Below, one piece after another: positions 1-7,138 of a stretch of 16,761 nucleotides of DNA (within the stretch, counting starts at the first letter, position 1; each line of letters starts with the position of its first letter). The DNA lies in contig CAAGIT010000129.1 in the NCBI GenBank assembly GCA_900769995.1, positions 1 to 16,761 of the forward strand, in the 5' to 3' direction. Below the pieces are notes generated by a model. The model searched no databases and was not told the origin of the DNA. It worked only from the letters and a program-made list of their open reading frames with translations. The DNA is from an uncultured Oscillospiraceae bacterium. Its GTDB lineage: Bacteria > Bacillota > Clostridia > Oscillospirales > Oscillospiraceae. A program made the translations under genes and the position numbers.

Positions 1-6
1 TCTATA

Positions 7-13
7 CTCCCTT
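7..13 (-). promoter_or_regulatory. Probable ribosome-binding site of a gene starting just left of the window
   Basis: Read on the minus strand, the left edge gives AAGGGAG followed by TATAGA and then the window ends. This spacing suggests a start codon one or a few bases outside the window, so a second minus-strand gene would lie downstream of ridA. The gene itself is not visible, so its identity and even its existence are inference. Confidence 0.4.
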
Positions 14-51
14 CGGTGTTTTTTGCGCAAATTCTGCATGAGACGGCGCAG

Positions 52-119
52 CGTGCGTCAGCACGATGCGAGTGTGCGCAGCACACGGGATTCTTGATGA
101 AAGAATTTAATCAAGAATC
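52..119. repeat. Cluster of three inverted repeats downstream of ridA
   Basis: Three short perfect inverted repeats follow the ridA stop codon. They are CGTGC/GCACG (52-56/61-65), GTGTGC/GCACAC (72-77/81-86) and GATTCTTGAT/ATCAAGAATC (89-98/110-119). None is followed by a clear T-run in the ridA direction, so a classical intrinsic terminator is not supported. They could stabilise the 3' end of the ridA mRNA or belong to an extragenic repeat. No gene is seen in positions 1-123. Confidence 0.5.
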
Positions 120-123
120 GGTA

Positions 124-498
124 TTACAGGACGGCGATGCACTCGATCTCGACCAGAGCGTCCTTGGGCAGACGGGCAACCTCAACGGCGCTGCGTGCGG
201 GACAGGCACCTTCAAAGAAGGTGGCGTACACGCCGTTCATGGCAGCGAAATTGTTCATATCGCTCAGAAATACCGTGGTCTTAATGACGTTTGCCATGGT
301 TGCGCCGGCAGCCTCGAGAATGGCGCGGCAGTTGGTCAGGGATTGGCGGGGCTGCGCCTCAATGCCCTCCGGGAAGGCGCCGGTGGCAACATCAATGGGG
401 AGCTGGCCGGAGGTAATCAGCAGATTTCCTGCCTTGATCGCCTGAGAATACGGGCCGATTGCGCCGGGAGCGTTGGTGGTGGCAATGACTTCTTTCAT
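124..498 (-). CDS. ridA: RidA family reactive intermediate/imine deaminase
   Basis: A 124-residue protein of the RidA (YjgF/YER057c/UK114) family. Members hydrolyse reactive enamine/imine intermediates released by PLP enzymes such as threonine dehydratase, protecting other PLP enzymes in the cytosol. Length is typical (about 125-130). The N-terminal Gly-Pro-Tyr-Ser signature is at residues 15-18. The C-terminal family block has the conserved arginine R102 within PARS and a VEIE segment at 116-119. The start is fixed by GGAGG at 511-507, eight bases before the ATG. The gene diverges from dus, and a good promoter lies upstream (557-528). The minus strand continues toward another probable gene beyond the left edge. 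Nothing looks truncated. Family assignment is secure; the exact physiological substrate is not visible. Confidence 0.95.
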   Translation of the reverse strand: MKEVIATTNAPGAIGPYSQAIKAGNLLITSGQLPIDVATGAFPEGIEAQPRQSLTNCRAILEAAGATMANVIKTTVFLSDMNNFAAMNGVYATFFEGACPARSAVEVARLPKDALVEIECIAVL

Positions 499-527
499 AG
501 AGAGAACCTCCTTGTTGTATTGCCCTC

Positions 528-557
528 ATTTTACCATAGTCTGCCGTGCTGCGTCAA
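528..557 (-). promoter_or_regulatory. Promoter of ridA
   Basis: On the minus strand, TTGACG (557-552) and TAAAAT (533-528) are separated by 18 nt. A TG one base upstream of the -10 box gives an extended -10 (TGGTAAAAT). This is a good sigma-A-type promoter about 30 nt ahead of the ridA start. Confidence 0.7.
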
Positions 558-569
558 GTGCGGTTTCTA

Positions 570-598
570 TTGCGTTTTGTCATGATTTGTGGTATCTT
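570..598 (+). promoter_or_regulatory. Candidate promoter of dus and the sigma/anti-sigma genes
   Basis: TTGCGT (570-575) and TATCTT (593-598) are spaced by 17 nt, on the opposite strand and back to back with the ridA promoter. Both boxes deviate from consensus. The implied leader would be only about 13-15 nt, just enough for the GAGGTGA ribosome site at 606-612. Plausible but weaker than the ridA promoter. Confidence 0.45.
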
Positions 599-618
599 AG
601 GGGGCGAGGTGATTCCCT

Positions 619-1584
619 ATGCAGTTTTTAGGGCACGAGCTGTCCGGTGTAACGGTGCTTGCACCGATGGCGGGCGTGACGGACTTTGCCTACCGAACCA
701 TATGCGCACAACTGGGTGCCGCCGTGACGGTCACGGAGATGGTTTCCTCACGGGCACTGGTCTATCAGGATAAAAAAAGCCGCGCACTTTTGCGCAAAAA
801 CGAAGGTTCGCTCTGCGGTGCGCAGATTTTCGGCAACGATCCCGCGATCATGGCGCAGGCGGCGGTTTTGGCGCTCGAGCACAGCGGCTGCGACTATATT
901 GACATCAATATGGGCTGCCCGATGCCGAAAATTGCCAACAACGGCGATGGCAGCGCGTTGATGCGCGATATTCCCCTGGCGGCGGAGATCGTCCGCGCGG
1001 TCAAGGCTGCGGTGAACGTGCCCGTGACAGTCAAAACGCGGCTTGGCTGGGATAAGGGTAGCATTCGCGCCGTGGAGATGGCGCAGGAGCTGGAGCAGGC
1101 GGGTGCCGATGCCATTGCCGTCCACGGTCGGACAAAATCCATGCTCTATTCGGGCAGAGCCGACTGGGACGAGATCGGCAAGGTCGTGCGTGCGGTGTCG
1201 ATTCCCGTGATCGCAAACGGCGATATTTTCAGCGCGGAGGATGCCGTGCGCTGCCGTGCTCACAGCGGCGCGGCACTGTATATGCTCGGGCGCGGCTGTT
1301 TTGGTGACCCATGGCTGTTTGCCGAGGTCAATGCCGCGCTTGCGGGTCAGCCGATTCCCGAACGACCGCCGCTGTGTGAGCGGATGGACATTGCCCTGCG
1401 GCAATTTGAATTGGCACTCGAGGATAAGGGAGAGCATATTGCCTGCCTGGAGGCACGGAAGCATTTTGCATGGTATCTGCGCGGTGTTTCGCACAGTGCA
1501 TATTATAAGGAACAGATTTCGCACCTGTCCAACCCGACCGAGGTTGCGGCGGTTGTCAAGGCGATCAAGCGGGATTTGCGCTGA
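619..1584 (+). CDS. dus: tRNA-dihydrouridine synthase (DusB/Nifr3 type)
   Basis: A 321-residue FMN-dependent enzyme that reduces uridine to dihydrouridine in the D-loop of tRNA, using NADPH; cytosolic. The family signatures are present in order along the TIM barrel. APMAGVTD lies at 15-22 (FMN phosphate/entry region). NMGCP has the catalytic cysteine at C100. VKTRLGW has K139 contacting FMN. AVHGRT has H169, and ANGDI is at 199-203. The GRGCFGDPWLF block at 224-234 is typical of DusB-like proteins. Length matches the family (about 310-340). The start follows GAGGTGA at 606-612. The stop is 20 nt before the inferred start of the sigma factor gene, so the two are probably co-transcribed. Dus assignment is firm; the modified position (U16, U17, U20 or other) cannot be read from the sequence. 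Confidence 0.95.
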   Translation: MQFLGHELSGVTVLAPMAGVTDFAYRTICAQLGAAVTVTEMVSSRALVYQDKKSRALLRKNEGSLCGAQIFGNDPAIMAQAAVLALEHSGCDYIDINMGCPMPKIANNGDGSALMRDIPLAAEIVRAVKAAVNVPVTVKTRLGWDKGSIRAVEMAQELEQAGADAIAVHGRTKSMLYSGRADWDEIGKVVRAVSIPVIANGDIFSAEDAVRCRAHSGAALYMLGRGCFGDPWLFAEVNAALAGQPIPERPPLCERMDIALRQFELALEDKGEHIACLEARKHFAWYLRGVSHSAYYKEQISHLSNPTEVAAVVKAIKRDLR

Positions 1585-1603
1585 CAGACGGAGGTGAACG
1601 GTC

Positions 1604-2227
1604 ATCGAAGAACGGAAGTGGATAAAGAAGGCGGCATCGGGCGATGCGGATGCGTTTGAACAGCTTGTGCGCAAATATCAGACACAGATTTACAACCTCT
1701 GTCTGCGCATGACCGCAAACACCGAGGATGCCGCCGATCTGACGCAGGAGGTGTTTGTGAAGCTCTGGCGGTATTTGGATAGCTTTCATTTTGAATCCGC
1801 GTTTTCCACATGGCTGTACCGCATGGCATCGAATACCTGCTTGGACTTCCTGCGTGCGGCAAAACGCCGTCCGCAGACCTCTCTGACGGTGGAGGATGCC
1901 GATGGCGAGGAACAGATGCTCGATGTGCCCGATCCTGCGCCGACACCGGAGGATATGGTGATCGCGACGATCGAGCGGGAGCAGGCACAGGCGGCGATGG
2001 AGCGGCTTGCACCGGAGCAGCGGCAGATCCTGACCCTGCGTGTGGTCAATGGGCTGAGCTATACGGAAATCGGTGAGATCCTGCACTTGGCGGAGGGAAC
2101 GGTAAAATCACGGCTTGCGCGTGCGCGGGAGAGCTTGCGAAAAAAAGTTTTACAAACAGGGAACAAAACGGAATCAGAAACGTCTATACAACAAAAGCAG
2201 AAGGGAGGTCGCGGAAATGTCCTGTAA
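1604..2227 (+). CDS. ECF-type RNA polymerase sigma-70 family factor, apparent ATC start
   Basis: About 207 residues with the two-domain layout of extracytoplasmic-function sigma factors. Region 2 (about residues 18-90) contains DLTQEVFVKLWR and the promoter-melting segment FSTWLYRMASN. An acidic linker (about 95-118) follows. Region 4 (about 128-182) ends in the helix-turn-helix SYTEIGEILHLAEGTVKSRL. Homology (GDADAFEQLVRKYQ) begins well before the first normal in-frame start, a GTG at 1667, which would remove the first helix of region 2. In-frame codons run from 1598 after a TGA at 1595-1597 and include no ATG, GTG or TTG. An ATC at 1604 lies nine bases after GGAGG (1590-1594), so I place the start there. 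The 3' end overlaps the anti-sigma gene by 11 nt, implying translational coupling. The role as a sigma factor is secure; the regulon and the start codon are inference. Confidence 0.88.
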   Translation: MEERKWIKKAASGDADAFEQLVRKYQTQIYNLCLRMTANTEDAADLTQEVFVKLWRYLDSFHFESAFSTWLYRMASNTCLDFLRAAKRRPQTSLTVEDADGEEQMLDVPDPAPTPEDMVIATIEREQAQAAMERLAPEQRQILTLRVVNGLSYTEIGEILHLAEGTVKSRLARARESLRKKVLQTGNKTESETSIQQKQKGGRGNVL

Positions 2228-3182
2228 CGAATACAACGAGCTGCTCAGCGGACACATCGACGGTGAAAACAGCGAGGCAGAAGAACAAAAATTGCAGGAG
2301 CATTTGGAGAGCTGTTCTGCCTGCCGCGAGCTTCTGGAGCAGTTACAACAGGCAGATGCGGCACTGCGTGAGAGCAAGGCTGTGCCGCCGGAGGATATGA
2401 CTGCCCGTATTATGGCGCAGGTGCACAAGGAACCGAAGAAGAAAAAAAGTTGGTTCAAGAGCAAATATATTCCCGTGGCGGCCGGTGGTATGGCAGCGGC
2501 GGCATTGCTGGGCTTTGCCCTGATGGGCGGCTCGAACGTCCCGACCTTCGATGAGGCTTCTCCCAAGACAACAGATGCACCTATGGAAGCAGTGCCGTTT
2601 GAAGGCTTGATGGAGGATGCGTTTTTCCGGGAGGAGTACGAAACAAACGACGAAACGGCTGCGGAATTCAGAACCGACACACCGAAGGACGCTGCCGAAA
2701 CGGAAACGACTGCGGCATATGTGCCGGAGGATGTCGGAGAGCTTACAGTGGGCGCCAATTCGATAGTCAGCGGGCCTCCGCAGGAGGTGTATGACTTTGT
2801 TGTGGGGGGCTCGGAAGACTTTACAGAAGAAGAAAATTCGTATATTTTTCTGAAGCAGTCTCCGATGACGATGCAGGCACCGCTGATGATCGTTTGGTCT
2901 GAGGAGCCGGTAGAGCTTTCTGCACTGCAGGAGCCGGAAGAATCGGAGAGCACGCTTGCGATTGCTTATGGGTCGAAACCGACGCTGTATCAGCGGATGA
3001 TCGAGCTGCTGCCCTTCCGCGAGGAACAATGGGAGATCAAAGCCTATGTTCTGAGCTACACAGAGATGAACGACCTGCTGCGTTCCTGCGTCGGAATTTA
3101 CGAAACAGCGGTGCTTTTCCCTGAAACGCTGACCGATTGGGAGCATTGCTTAGTGCTGGCCATCACGGCGGCTGACGAATAA
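2217..3182 (+). CDS. Zinc-finger anti-sigma factor, single-pass membrane protein
   Basis: A 321-residue membrane protein expected to bind and inhibit the sigma factor encoded just upstream. The N-terminal cytoplasmic part carries the ZAS-type motif H29-x3-C33-x2-C36 within an amphipathic helical region. A basic stretch (KKKK at 74-77) precedes one membrane segment at about 84-103. The remaining roughly 215 residues would lie outside the membrane. They begin with a long Thr/Glu/Asp-rich linker and end in a folded-looking domain with no family I recognise. The ATG at 2217 has AAGGGAGG at 2201-2208, and the reading frame overlaps the sigma gene end by 11 nt, the classical arrangement for a co-translated partner. 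A longer reading frame to 2115 exists but would lie inside the sigma gene without a ribosome site. What signal the outer domain senses is unknown. Confidence 0.85.
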   Translation: MSCNEYNELLSGHIDGENSEAEEQKLQEHLESCSACRELLEQLQQADAALRESKAVPPEDMTARIMAQVHKEPKKKKSWFKSKYIPVAAGGMAAAALLGFALMGGSNVPTFDEASPKTTDAPMEAVPFEGLMEDAFFREEYETNDETAAEFRTDTPKDAAETETTAAYVPEDVGELTVGANSIVSGPPQEVYDFVVGGSEDFTEEENSYIFLKQSPMTMQAPLMIVWSEEPVELSALQEPEESESTLAIAYGSKPTLYQRMIELLPFREEQWEIKAYVLSYTEMNDLLRSCVGIYETAVLFPETLTDWEHCLVLAITAADE

Positions 3183-3186
3183 ATCC

Positions 3187-3248
3187 ATCCTCTTTTTCAC
3201 AAACTAACCCGAAAGCGGGGTGCATCTTGTGAAAAAGAGGATTTTTTT
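3187..3248 (+). terminator. Terminator-like hairpin overlapping the next gene's start codon
   Basis: A perfect 16-bp inverted repeat, ATCCTCTTTTTCACAA (3187-3202) and its complement (3227-3242), is followed by a run of seven T (3242-3248). The 24-nt loop holds a second small stem, CCCG/CGGG (3208-3211/3216-3219). It has the form of an intrinsic terminator for the sigma/anti-sigma transcript. Its 3' arm also contains the GTG start (3229) and first codons of the peptidase gene, and the inner stem covers the GGGG of its ribosome site. Confidence 0.7.
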
Positions 3249-4206
3249 ATGTGTTTTATGTCTGATACTGCTGGTGCCGCAGGCCGCGGCAGAGGAGGAT
3301 GTACTGCACTGGGTGGAGTTCAATGTGGACTATCCCGCGTTAAAACGCGCCCTGGATATTGATATTGCATCCCAGGGCGAGGAAAAGCCGCTCGATTGGG
3401 TGGATATTCTGGCATTGGCGGCAACCCGGACAGGCGGCTGCAACATCACGGTCAAATGCGTCAATCAGGCGGCGGACGATCTGCGCAAGGACAGTTCTGT
3501 GGAGGAACTGCTCGGGAATCAGTACAAATTCTTTGCCTATTACCGCCGTGCCTACGGCGCGGTGTTGGACGGTCTGGTCGGAAGCTATGCCATTGAGGTC
3601 ACGGACGAGGAAACCGGGCAGACCGAATGGGTGCCGACCTACGGACTCAAGGCGTTTTCGCCCATTGCAGCGGGCTATGGCTACAGCCACTATGATGATT
3701 TCGGCAACCGCCGCAGCTACGGCTTTGCAAGGCGGCATTTGGGCAACGACCTGATGGGTGCGCTGGGTACGCCGATCATCGCCGTGGAGGCGGGGACGGT
3801 CGAGGCACTCGGGTGGAACCAGTACGGCGGCTGGCGAATCGGGATTCGTTCGGATGACCGCCTGCGTTACTACTATTATGCCCATCTGCGCAAGGATGCG
3901 CCCTATGTCGAGGGCTTGGAGGTCGGACAGCACGTGAATGCCGGTGACGTGATCGGTTTTATGGGACGCACAGGCTACAGCACCCGCGAAAACGTGAATA
4001 ATATCGATACAGTGCATCTGCATTTCGGCCTGCAGTTGGTCTTTGACGAGAGCCAAAAGGAGTGCAATTCGGAGATCTGGGTGGATGTATACGATATTGT
4101 GCGGCTGCTGTCCGCTCATCGCAGCTCCGTGCGCTATGACGCGGAAAGCGGAGCATGGCAGCGGATATATCCCTATCGCGATTTAGATTCTTTGGAAAAC
4201 AGTTGA
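3229..4206 (+). CDS. Secreted M23 (LytM-type) metallopeptidase
   Basis: A 325-residue exported zinc peptidase likely to cut peptidoglycan cross-bridges or stem peptides. A signal peptide occupies residues 1-21 (KKR, hydrophobic core, then QAAA before EE). The N-terminal domain (about 25-125) resembles a domain common in clostridial M23 proteins. The catalytic M23 domain (about 165-275) keeps its zinc and active-site residues: H170-x3-D174, H219 in YAHL, and H263-x-H265 in HLHFG. GTG at 3229 is chosen as start because it gives a compact signal peptide and follows CGGGGTG at 3216-3222. An alternative GTG at 3220 lies inside that ribosome site. The start sits in the 3' arm of a terminator-like hairpin. 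The stop codon TGA overlaps the -35 box of the alaS promoter. No promoter of its own is evident. All catalytic residues are intact, so an active enzyme is likely. Confidence 0.88.
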   Translation: MKKRIFLCVLCLILLVPQAAAEEDVLHWVEFNVDYPALKRALDIDIASQGEEKPLDWVDILALAATRTGGCNITVKCVNQAADDLRKDSSVEELLGNQYKFFAYYRRAYGAVLDGLVGSYAIEVTDEETGQTEWVPTYGLKAFSPIAAGYGYSHYDDFGNRRSYGFARRHLGNDLMGALGTPIIAVEAGTVEALGWNQYGGWRIGIRSDDRLRYYYYAHLRKDAPYVEGLEVGQHVNAGDVIGFMGRTGYSTRENVNNIDTVHLHFGLQLVFDESQKECNSEIWVDVYDIVRLLSAHRSSVRYDAESGAWQRIYPYRDLDSLENS

Positions 4207-4231
4207 CAAAGGTCGAAATAACTGTTAAAAT
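4203..4231 (+). promoter_or_regulatory. Promoter of the alaS T-box transcript
   Basis: A perfect -35 TTGACA (4203-4208) and TAAAAT (4226-4231) are separated by 17 nt, with a TG one base before the -10 box (extended -10). The -35 box overlaps the stop codon of the M23 peptidase gene. A second -10-like TATAAT at 4239-4244 lacks a matching -35. Transcription should begin near 4238. Confidence 0.8.
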
Positions 4232-4254
4232 ACCTGTGTATAATGCAAAATATG

Positions 4255-4472
4255 CGTTGAGGAAAGCCAATTTGTGGGAACGGCAGCAGCGAATGGGGGA
4301 GGGTGTAAGCCCCATGGCCACGAAGCACAAACAGCCACTTTCCAAGCTGCCCGCGAGGAGCGGGACGGTTCATCTCCGTTATCGGATGGCTAAGATGCCG
4401 CTTCGGCGGTGAATTAGGGTGGTACCGCGATCTGACCTCGCCCCTAAATGGGGGCGGGGTATATTTATTTTT
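4255..4472 (+). promoter_or_regulatory. T-box riboswitch (alanine, specifier GCC)
   Basis: This leader senses uncharged tRNA-Ala and permits transcription of alaS when alanyl-tRNA is short. The T-box sequence AGGGTGGTACCGCG is at 4416-4429. Its UGGU can pair with the ACCA end of tRNA-Ala (discriminator A). Stem I can be drawn as GGAAAG/CTTTCC (4261-4266/4338-4343) and TTTGTG/CACAAA (4271-4276/4326-4331). These enclose an internal loop whose 3' side is CAGCCA. GCC at 4334-4336, an Ala codon followed by A, is therefore the specifier. The antiterminator pairs TTAGGG (4414-4419) with CCCTAA (4442-4447), competing with the terminator at 4436-4459. The 5' side of the specifier loop is less typical, so the fold of stem I is my inference. 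Confidence 0.9.
4436..4472 (+). terminator. Regulated intrinsic terminator of the T-box leader
   Basis: A 9-bp stem of CCTCGCCCC (4436-4444) with GGGGCGGGG (4451-4459), including one G-T pair, a 6-nt loop, then a T-rich tract to 4472. The 5' arm also supplies the 3' strand of the antiterminator, so the two structures are mutually exclusive as expected for a T-box switch. Confidence 0.88.
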
Positions 4473-4484
4473 GGAGGTTTTTCC

Positions 4485-7127
4485 ATGGCAACAAAAAAGT
4501 ATGGCGTAAATGAATTGCGCGAAATGTTCCTGTCCTATTTTGAAAGCAAGGGTCACCTGCGTCTGCCCAGCTTCTCGCTGATCCCGCAGAACGATGCCTC
4601 CCTGCTGCTTATCAACTCCGGCATGGCACCGATGAAGCCCTATTTCAAGGGCGAGGTCGAGCCGCCCCGCCGCCGTGTCTGCACCTGTCAAAAGTGCATC
4701 CGCACGGGCGACATTGACAACATCGGCCACACCGCCCGTCACGGCACGTATTTTGAAATGCTGGGCAACTTCTCCTTCGGTGACTATTTCAAGCATGAAG
4801 CCATTGCATGGTGCTGGGAATTCTTGACCAAGGTCTGCGGTCTGGAGGAGGATCGCCTGTACCCGTCGATCTATGAGAACGACGAGGAGGCATTTGAGAT
4901 TTGGAACAAGGAGATCGGCATTTCTGCCGACCGTATCTACCGTTTCGGCAAGGCCGACAACTTCTGGGAGCATGGCTCCGGCCCGTGCGGCCCCTGCTCT
5001 GAGGTCTATTATGACCGCGGCGAGAAGTACGGCTGCGGCAAGCCCGATTGCACCGTCGGCTGCGACTGCGACCGCTACATGGAGGTCTGGAACAACGTGT
5101 TCTCCCAGTTCGACAACGACGGACAGGGCAACTATACCGACCTCGTACAGAAAAACATCGATACCGGCATGGGTCTGGAGCGTTTGGCGGTTGCCTGTCA
5201 GGATGTGCCAAGTCTGTTCGATGTCGATACCGTCATGAATATCACCAACAAGGTCACCGAAATCACCGGCGCGAGCTACGGCATGAGCACGGAGAAGGAC
5301 GTGTCCCTGCGTGTCATCACCGACCATATCCGCGCATCGACCTTTATGATCTCCGACGGTGTCCTGCCGTCGAACGAGGGCCGCGGCTATGTCCTGCGCC
5401 GTCTGCTGCGCAGAGCGGCACGCCACGGCAAGCTGCTGGGCGTGAATAAGCCCTTCCTGTGCGATGTGGTCGAGACGGTCATTCAGGAGAACGAGGGTCA
5501 CTATCCCGAGCTGCGCGAACGTGCGGAATACATCACCCGCGTGATCCGTGTCGAGGAAGAAAATTTTGCCAAGACCATTGACGGCGGTATGCGCATCTTC
5601 TCCGAGAGACTGGAGGCGCACAAGGCGCAGAAGGAGACGGTCTTCTCCGGCGCGGATGCCTTCCGTCTGTACGATACCTTCGGCTTCCCCATCGACCTGA
5701 CCATCGAAATGGCGAAGGAAGAGGGCATGGAGGTCGATCTCGAGGGCTTCAAGGCGCTCATGCAGGAGCAGAAGACCCGCGCCCGTGAAGCGCGTAAGGC
5801 ACTCGGTGACCTCGGCTGGGCAGGCATGGAGTTCGGTCAGGACATCCCCGCGACCGAATTTGTCGGCTATGACAGCAACGTGACGGAGGCAAAGGTGCTC
5901 GCCATCGTTTCCGAGGATGAGGCACGCACGGAGATTGCCACCGGCGTGGAGGCGGTCATCGTCCTTGACCAGACCACAATGTACGCGGAAATGGGCGGTC
6001 AGGTGGCTGACCACGGTACGATCGAAACGGTGGACGGCGGCGTGTTTGAGGTCACCGATGTTCAGAAGAACAAGGGCGGCAAGTATATGCACACCGGCAC
6101 CGTCAAGTCCGGCACCATCAAGCTCGGCGATACGGTCAAGGTTTCCATCGATGTTGCCCGCCGTAATGCAATCCGCCGCGCACACTCCGCGACCCATCTG
6201 CTCCAGACGGCGCTGACCCGCATTTTGGGCGAGCACTGCCATCAGGCGGGCTCTCTGGTCGAGCCGGATCATCTGCGCTTTGACTTCACCCACTTCTCTG
6301 CGGTCACGCCCGCTGAAATTCTCGATATCAACTCCGAAATCATGGACATGATCCTCAAGGGCTCGGACATTGAAACCCTTGTCCTGCCGGTGGAGGAGGC
6401 AAAGAAGCTCGGTGCAACGGCTCTGTTCGGTGAAAAATACGGCGATACCGTCCGCGTGGTCAAGATGGGCGACGATTCCCTCGAATTCTGCGGCGGTACG
6501 CATCTGGACAACACGGCAAAGGTTGGCCCGTTCCGCATTTTCTCCGAGGCGTCGGTTGCCTCCGGCGTGCGCCGTATCGAGGCATACACCGGCAAGATCG
6601 TTCTCAATCAGATGGAGAGCGCGAACCGAATGATGCTCGAAGCCGCTGAGGAGCTGAAAACGACACCGAAGGATCTGATTCACCGCGCACACAGCATCAT
6701 GACCGAGGTCAAGGAGCTAAAGCTGAACATCGACAGGATGAAGGACAAGCTCTTTGCCGGTGAAATTGACCGCTGCCTGTTTGGCGCGAAGACCGTCGGT
6801 GACCTGAAGGTTCTGACCCTCCTGCGTAACGATATTGCCGCCGGCGACCTCAGAAAGCTCGGTGACTGCATCAAGGATCGTGAACCGAATGCGGTTGCGG
6901 TTTTGGCAACGGTGCAGGGCGAGAAGATCACCCTGCTGGCAGTTTGCGGCAAGGAGGCGATTGCCCACGGCATCAAGGCAGGCGCCCTTGTGAAGGAGGT
7001 TTCCGCAGTTTGCGGCGGTTCCGGCGGCGGCAAGCCCGATTCCGCAATGGGCGGCGGCAAGGATGCGCTCAAGCTCGACGATGCCCTGGCAATCGTGGAC
7101 GAGTTTGTTGCAAAGAATATGAAGTAA
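4485..7127 (+). CDS. alaS: Alanyl-tRNA synthetase
   Basis: An 880-residue class II synthetase that charges tRNA-Ala and edits Ser- or Gly-tRNA-Ala. The aminoacylation core (about 1-245) contains SFSLIPQNDASLLLINSGM, the RHGTYFEMLGNFSFGDYFK block and GMGLERL. The editing domain (about 550-715) has its zinc ligands H567-x3-H571 and C669-x3-H673 (the latter in CGGTH). The C-terminal Gly-rich GGSGGGKPDSAMGGG segment is typical of the C-Ala domain. Length agrees with the family (about 875). The ATG at 4485 follows GGAGGT at 4473-4478; an in-frame GTG at 4419 lies inside the T-box and is not used. Expression is controlled by the T-box leader. A HIT-family gene follows 11 nt downstream and is probably in the same operon. 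No unusual feature. Confidence 0.98.
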   Translation: MATKKYGVNELREMFLSYFESKGHLRLPSFSLIPQNDASLLLINSGMAPMKPYFKGEVEPPRRRVCTCQKCIRTGDIDNIGHTARHGTYFEMLGNFSFGDYFKHEAIAWCWEFLTKVCGLEEDRLYPSIYENDEEAFEIWNKEIGISADRIYRFGKADNFWEHGSGPCGPCSEVYYDRGEKYGCGKPDCTVGCDCDRYMEVWNNVFSQFDNDGQGNYTDLVQKNIDTGMGLERLAVACQDVPSLFDVDTVMNITNKVTEITGASYGMSTEKDVSLRVITDHIRASTFMISDGVLPSNEGRGYVLRRLLRRAARHGKLLGVNKPFLCDVVETVIQENEGHYPELRERAEYITRVIRVEEENFAKTIDGGMRIFSERLEAHKAQKETVFSGADAFRLYDTFGFPIDLTIEMAKEEGMEVDLEGFKALMQEQKTRAREARKALGDLGWAGMEFGQDIPATEFVGYDSNVTEAKVLAIVSEDEARTEIATGVEAVIVLDQTTMYAEMGGQVADHGTIETVDGGVFEVTDVQKNKGGKYMHTGTVKSGTIKLGDTVKVSIDVARRNAIRRAHSATHLLQTALTRILGEHCHQAGSLVEPDHLRFDFTHFSAVTPAEILDINSEIMDMILKGSDIETLVLPVEEAKKLGATALFGEKYGDTVRVVKMGDDSLEFCGGTHLDNTAKVGPFRIFSEASVASGVRRIEAYTGKIVLNQMESANRMMLEAAEELKTTPKDLIHRAHSIMTEVKELKLNIDRMKDKLFAGEIDRCLFGAKTVGDLKVLTLLRNDIAAGDLRKLGDCIKDREPNAVAVLATVQGEKITLLAVCGKEAIAHGIKAGALVKEVSAVCGGSGGGKPDSAMGGGKDALKLDDALAIVDEFVAKNMK

Positions 7128-7138
7128 GGGGAATTACG

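Noticed and set aside
16..585. 189-codon open frame on the plus strand
   Set aside because: It is antisense to ridA and crosses the ridA promoter. There is no family resemblance and no ribosome site at its first codon.
748..1674. 308-codon open frame on the minus strand
   Set aside because: It is antisense to dus, which carries all Dus motifs. Its composition (His/Arg rich) is typical of a shadow frame.
2115..2216. N-terminal extension of the anti-sigma factor to 2115
   Set aside because: This stretch overlaps the sigma factor coding region and yields a basic sequence unlike anti-sigma factors. The ATG at 2217 has a strong ribosome site.
1667..2227. GTG at 1667 as the sigma factor start
   Set aside because: It would delete the first conserved helix of region 2 (residues 1-21) and has no ribosome site, whereas homology and a GGAGG exist upstream.
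4419..4484. Upstream GTG start for alaS
   Set aside because: It falls within the T-box sequence and terminator. AlaS homology begins at the ATG 4485 with its own GGAGGT.
4173..6692. 839-codon open frame on the minus strand
   Set aside because: It lies opposite alaS and its T-box, has no ribosome site, and its protein looks like back-translation of a GC-rich coding strand. The plus-strand alaS frame is unmistakable.
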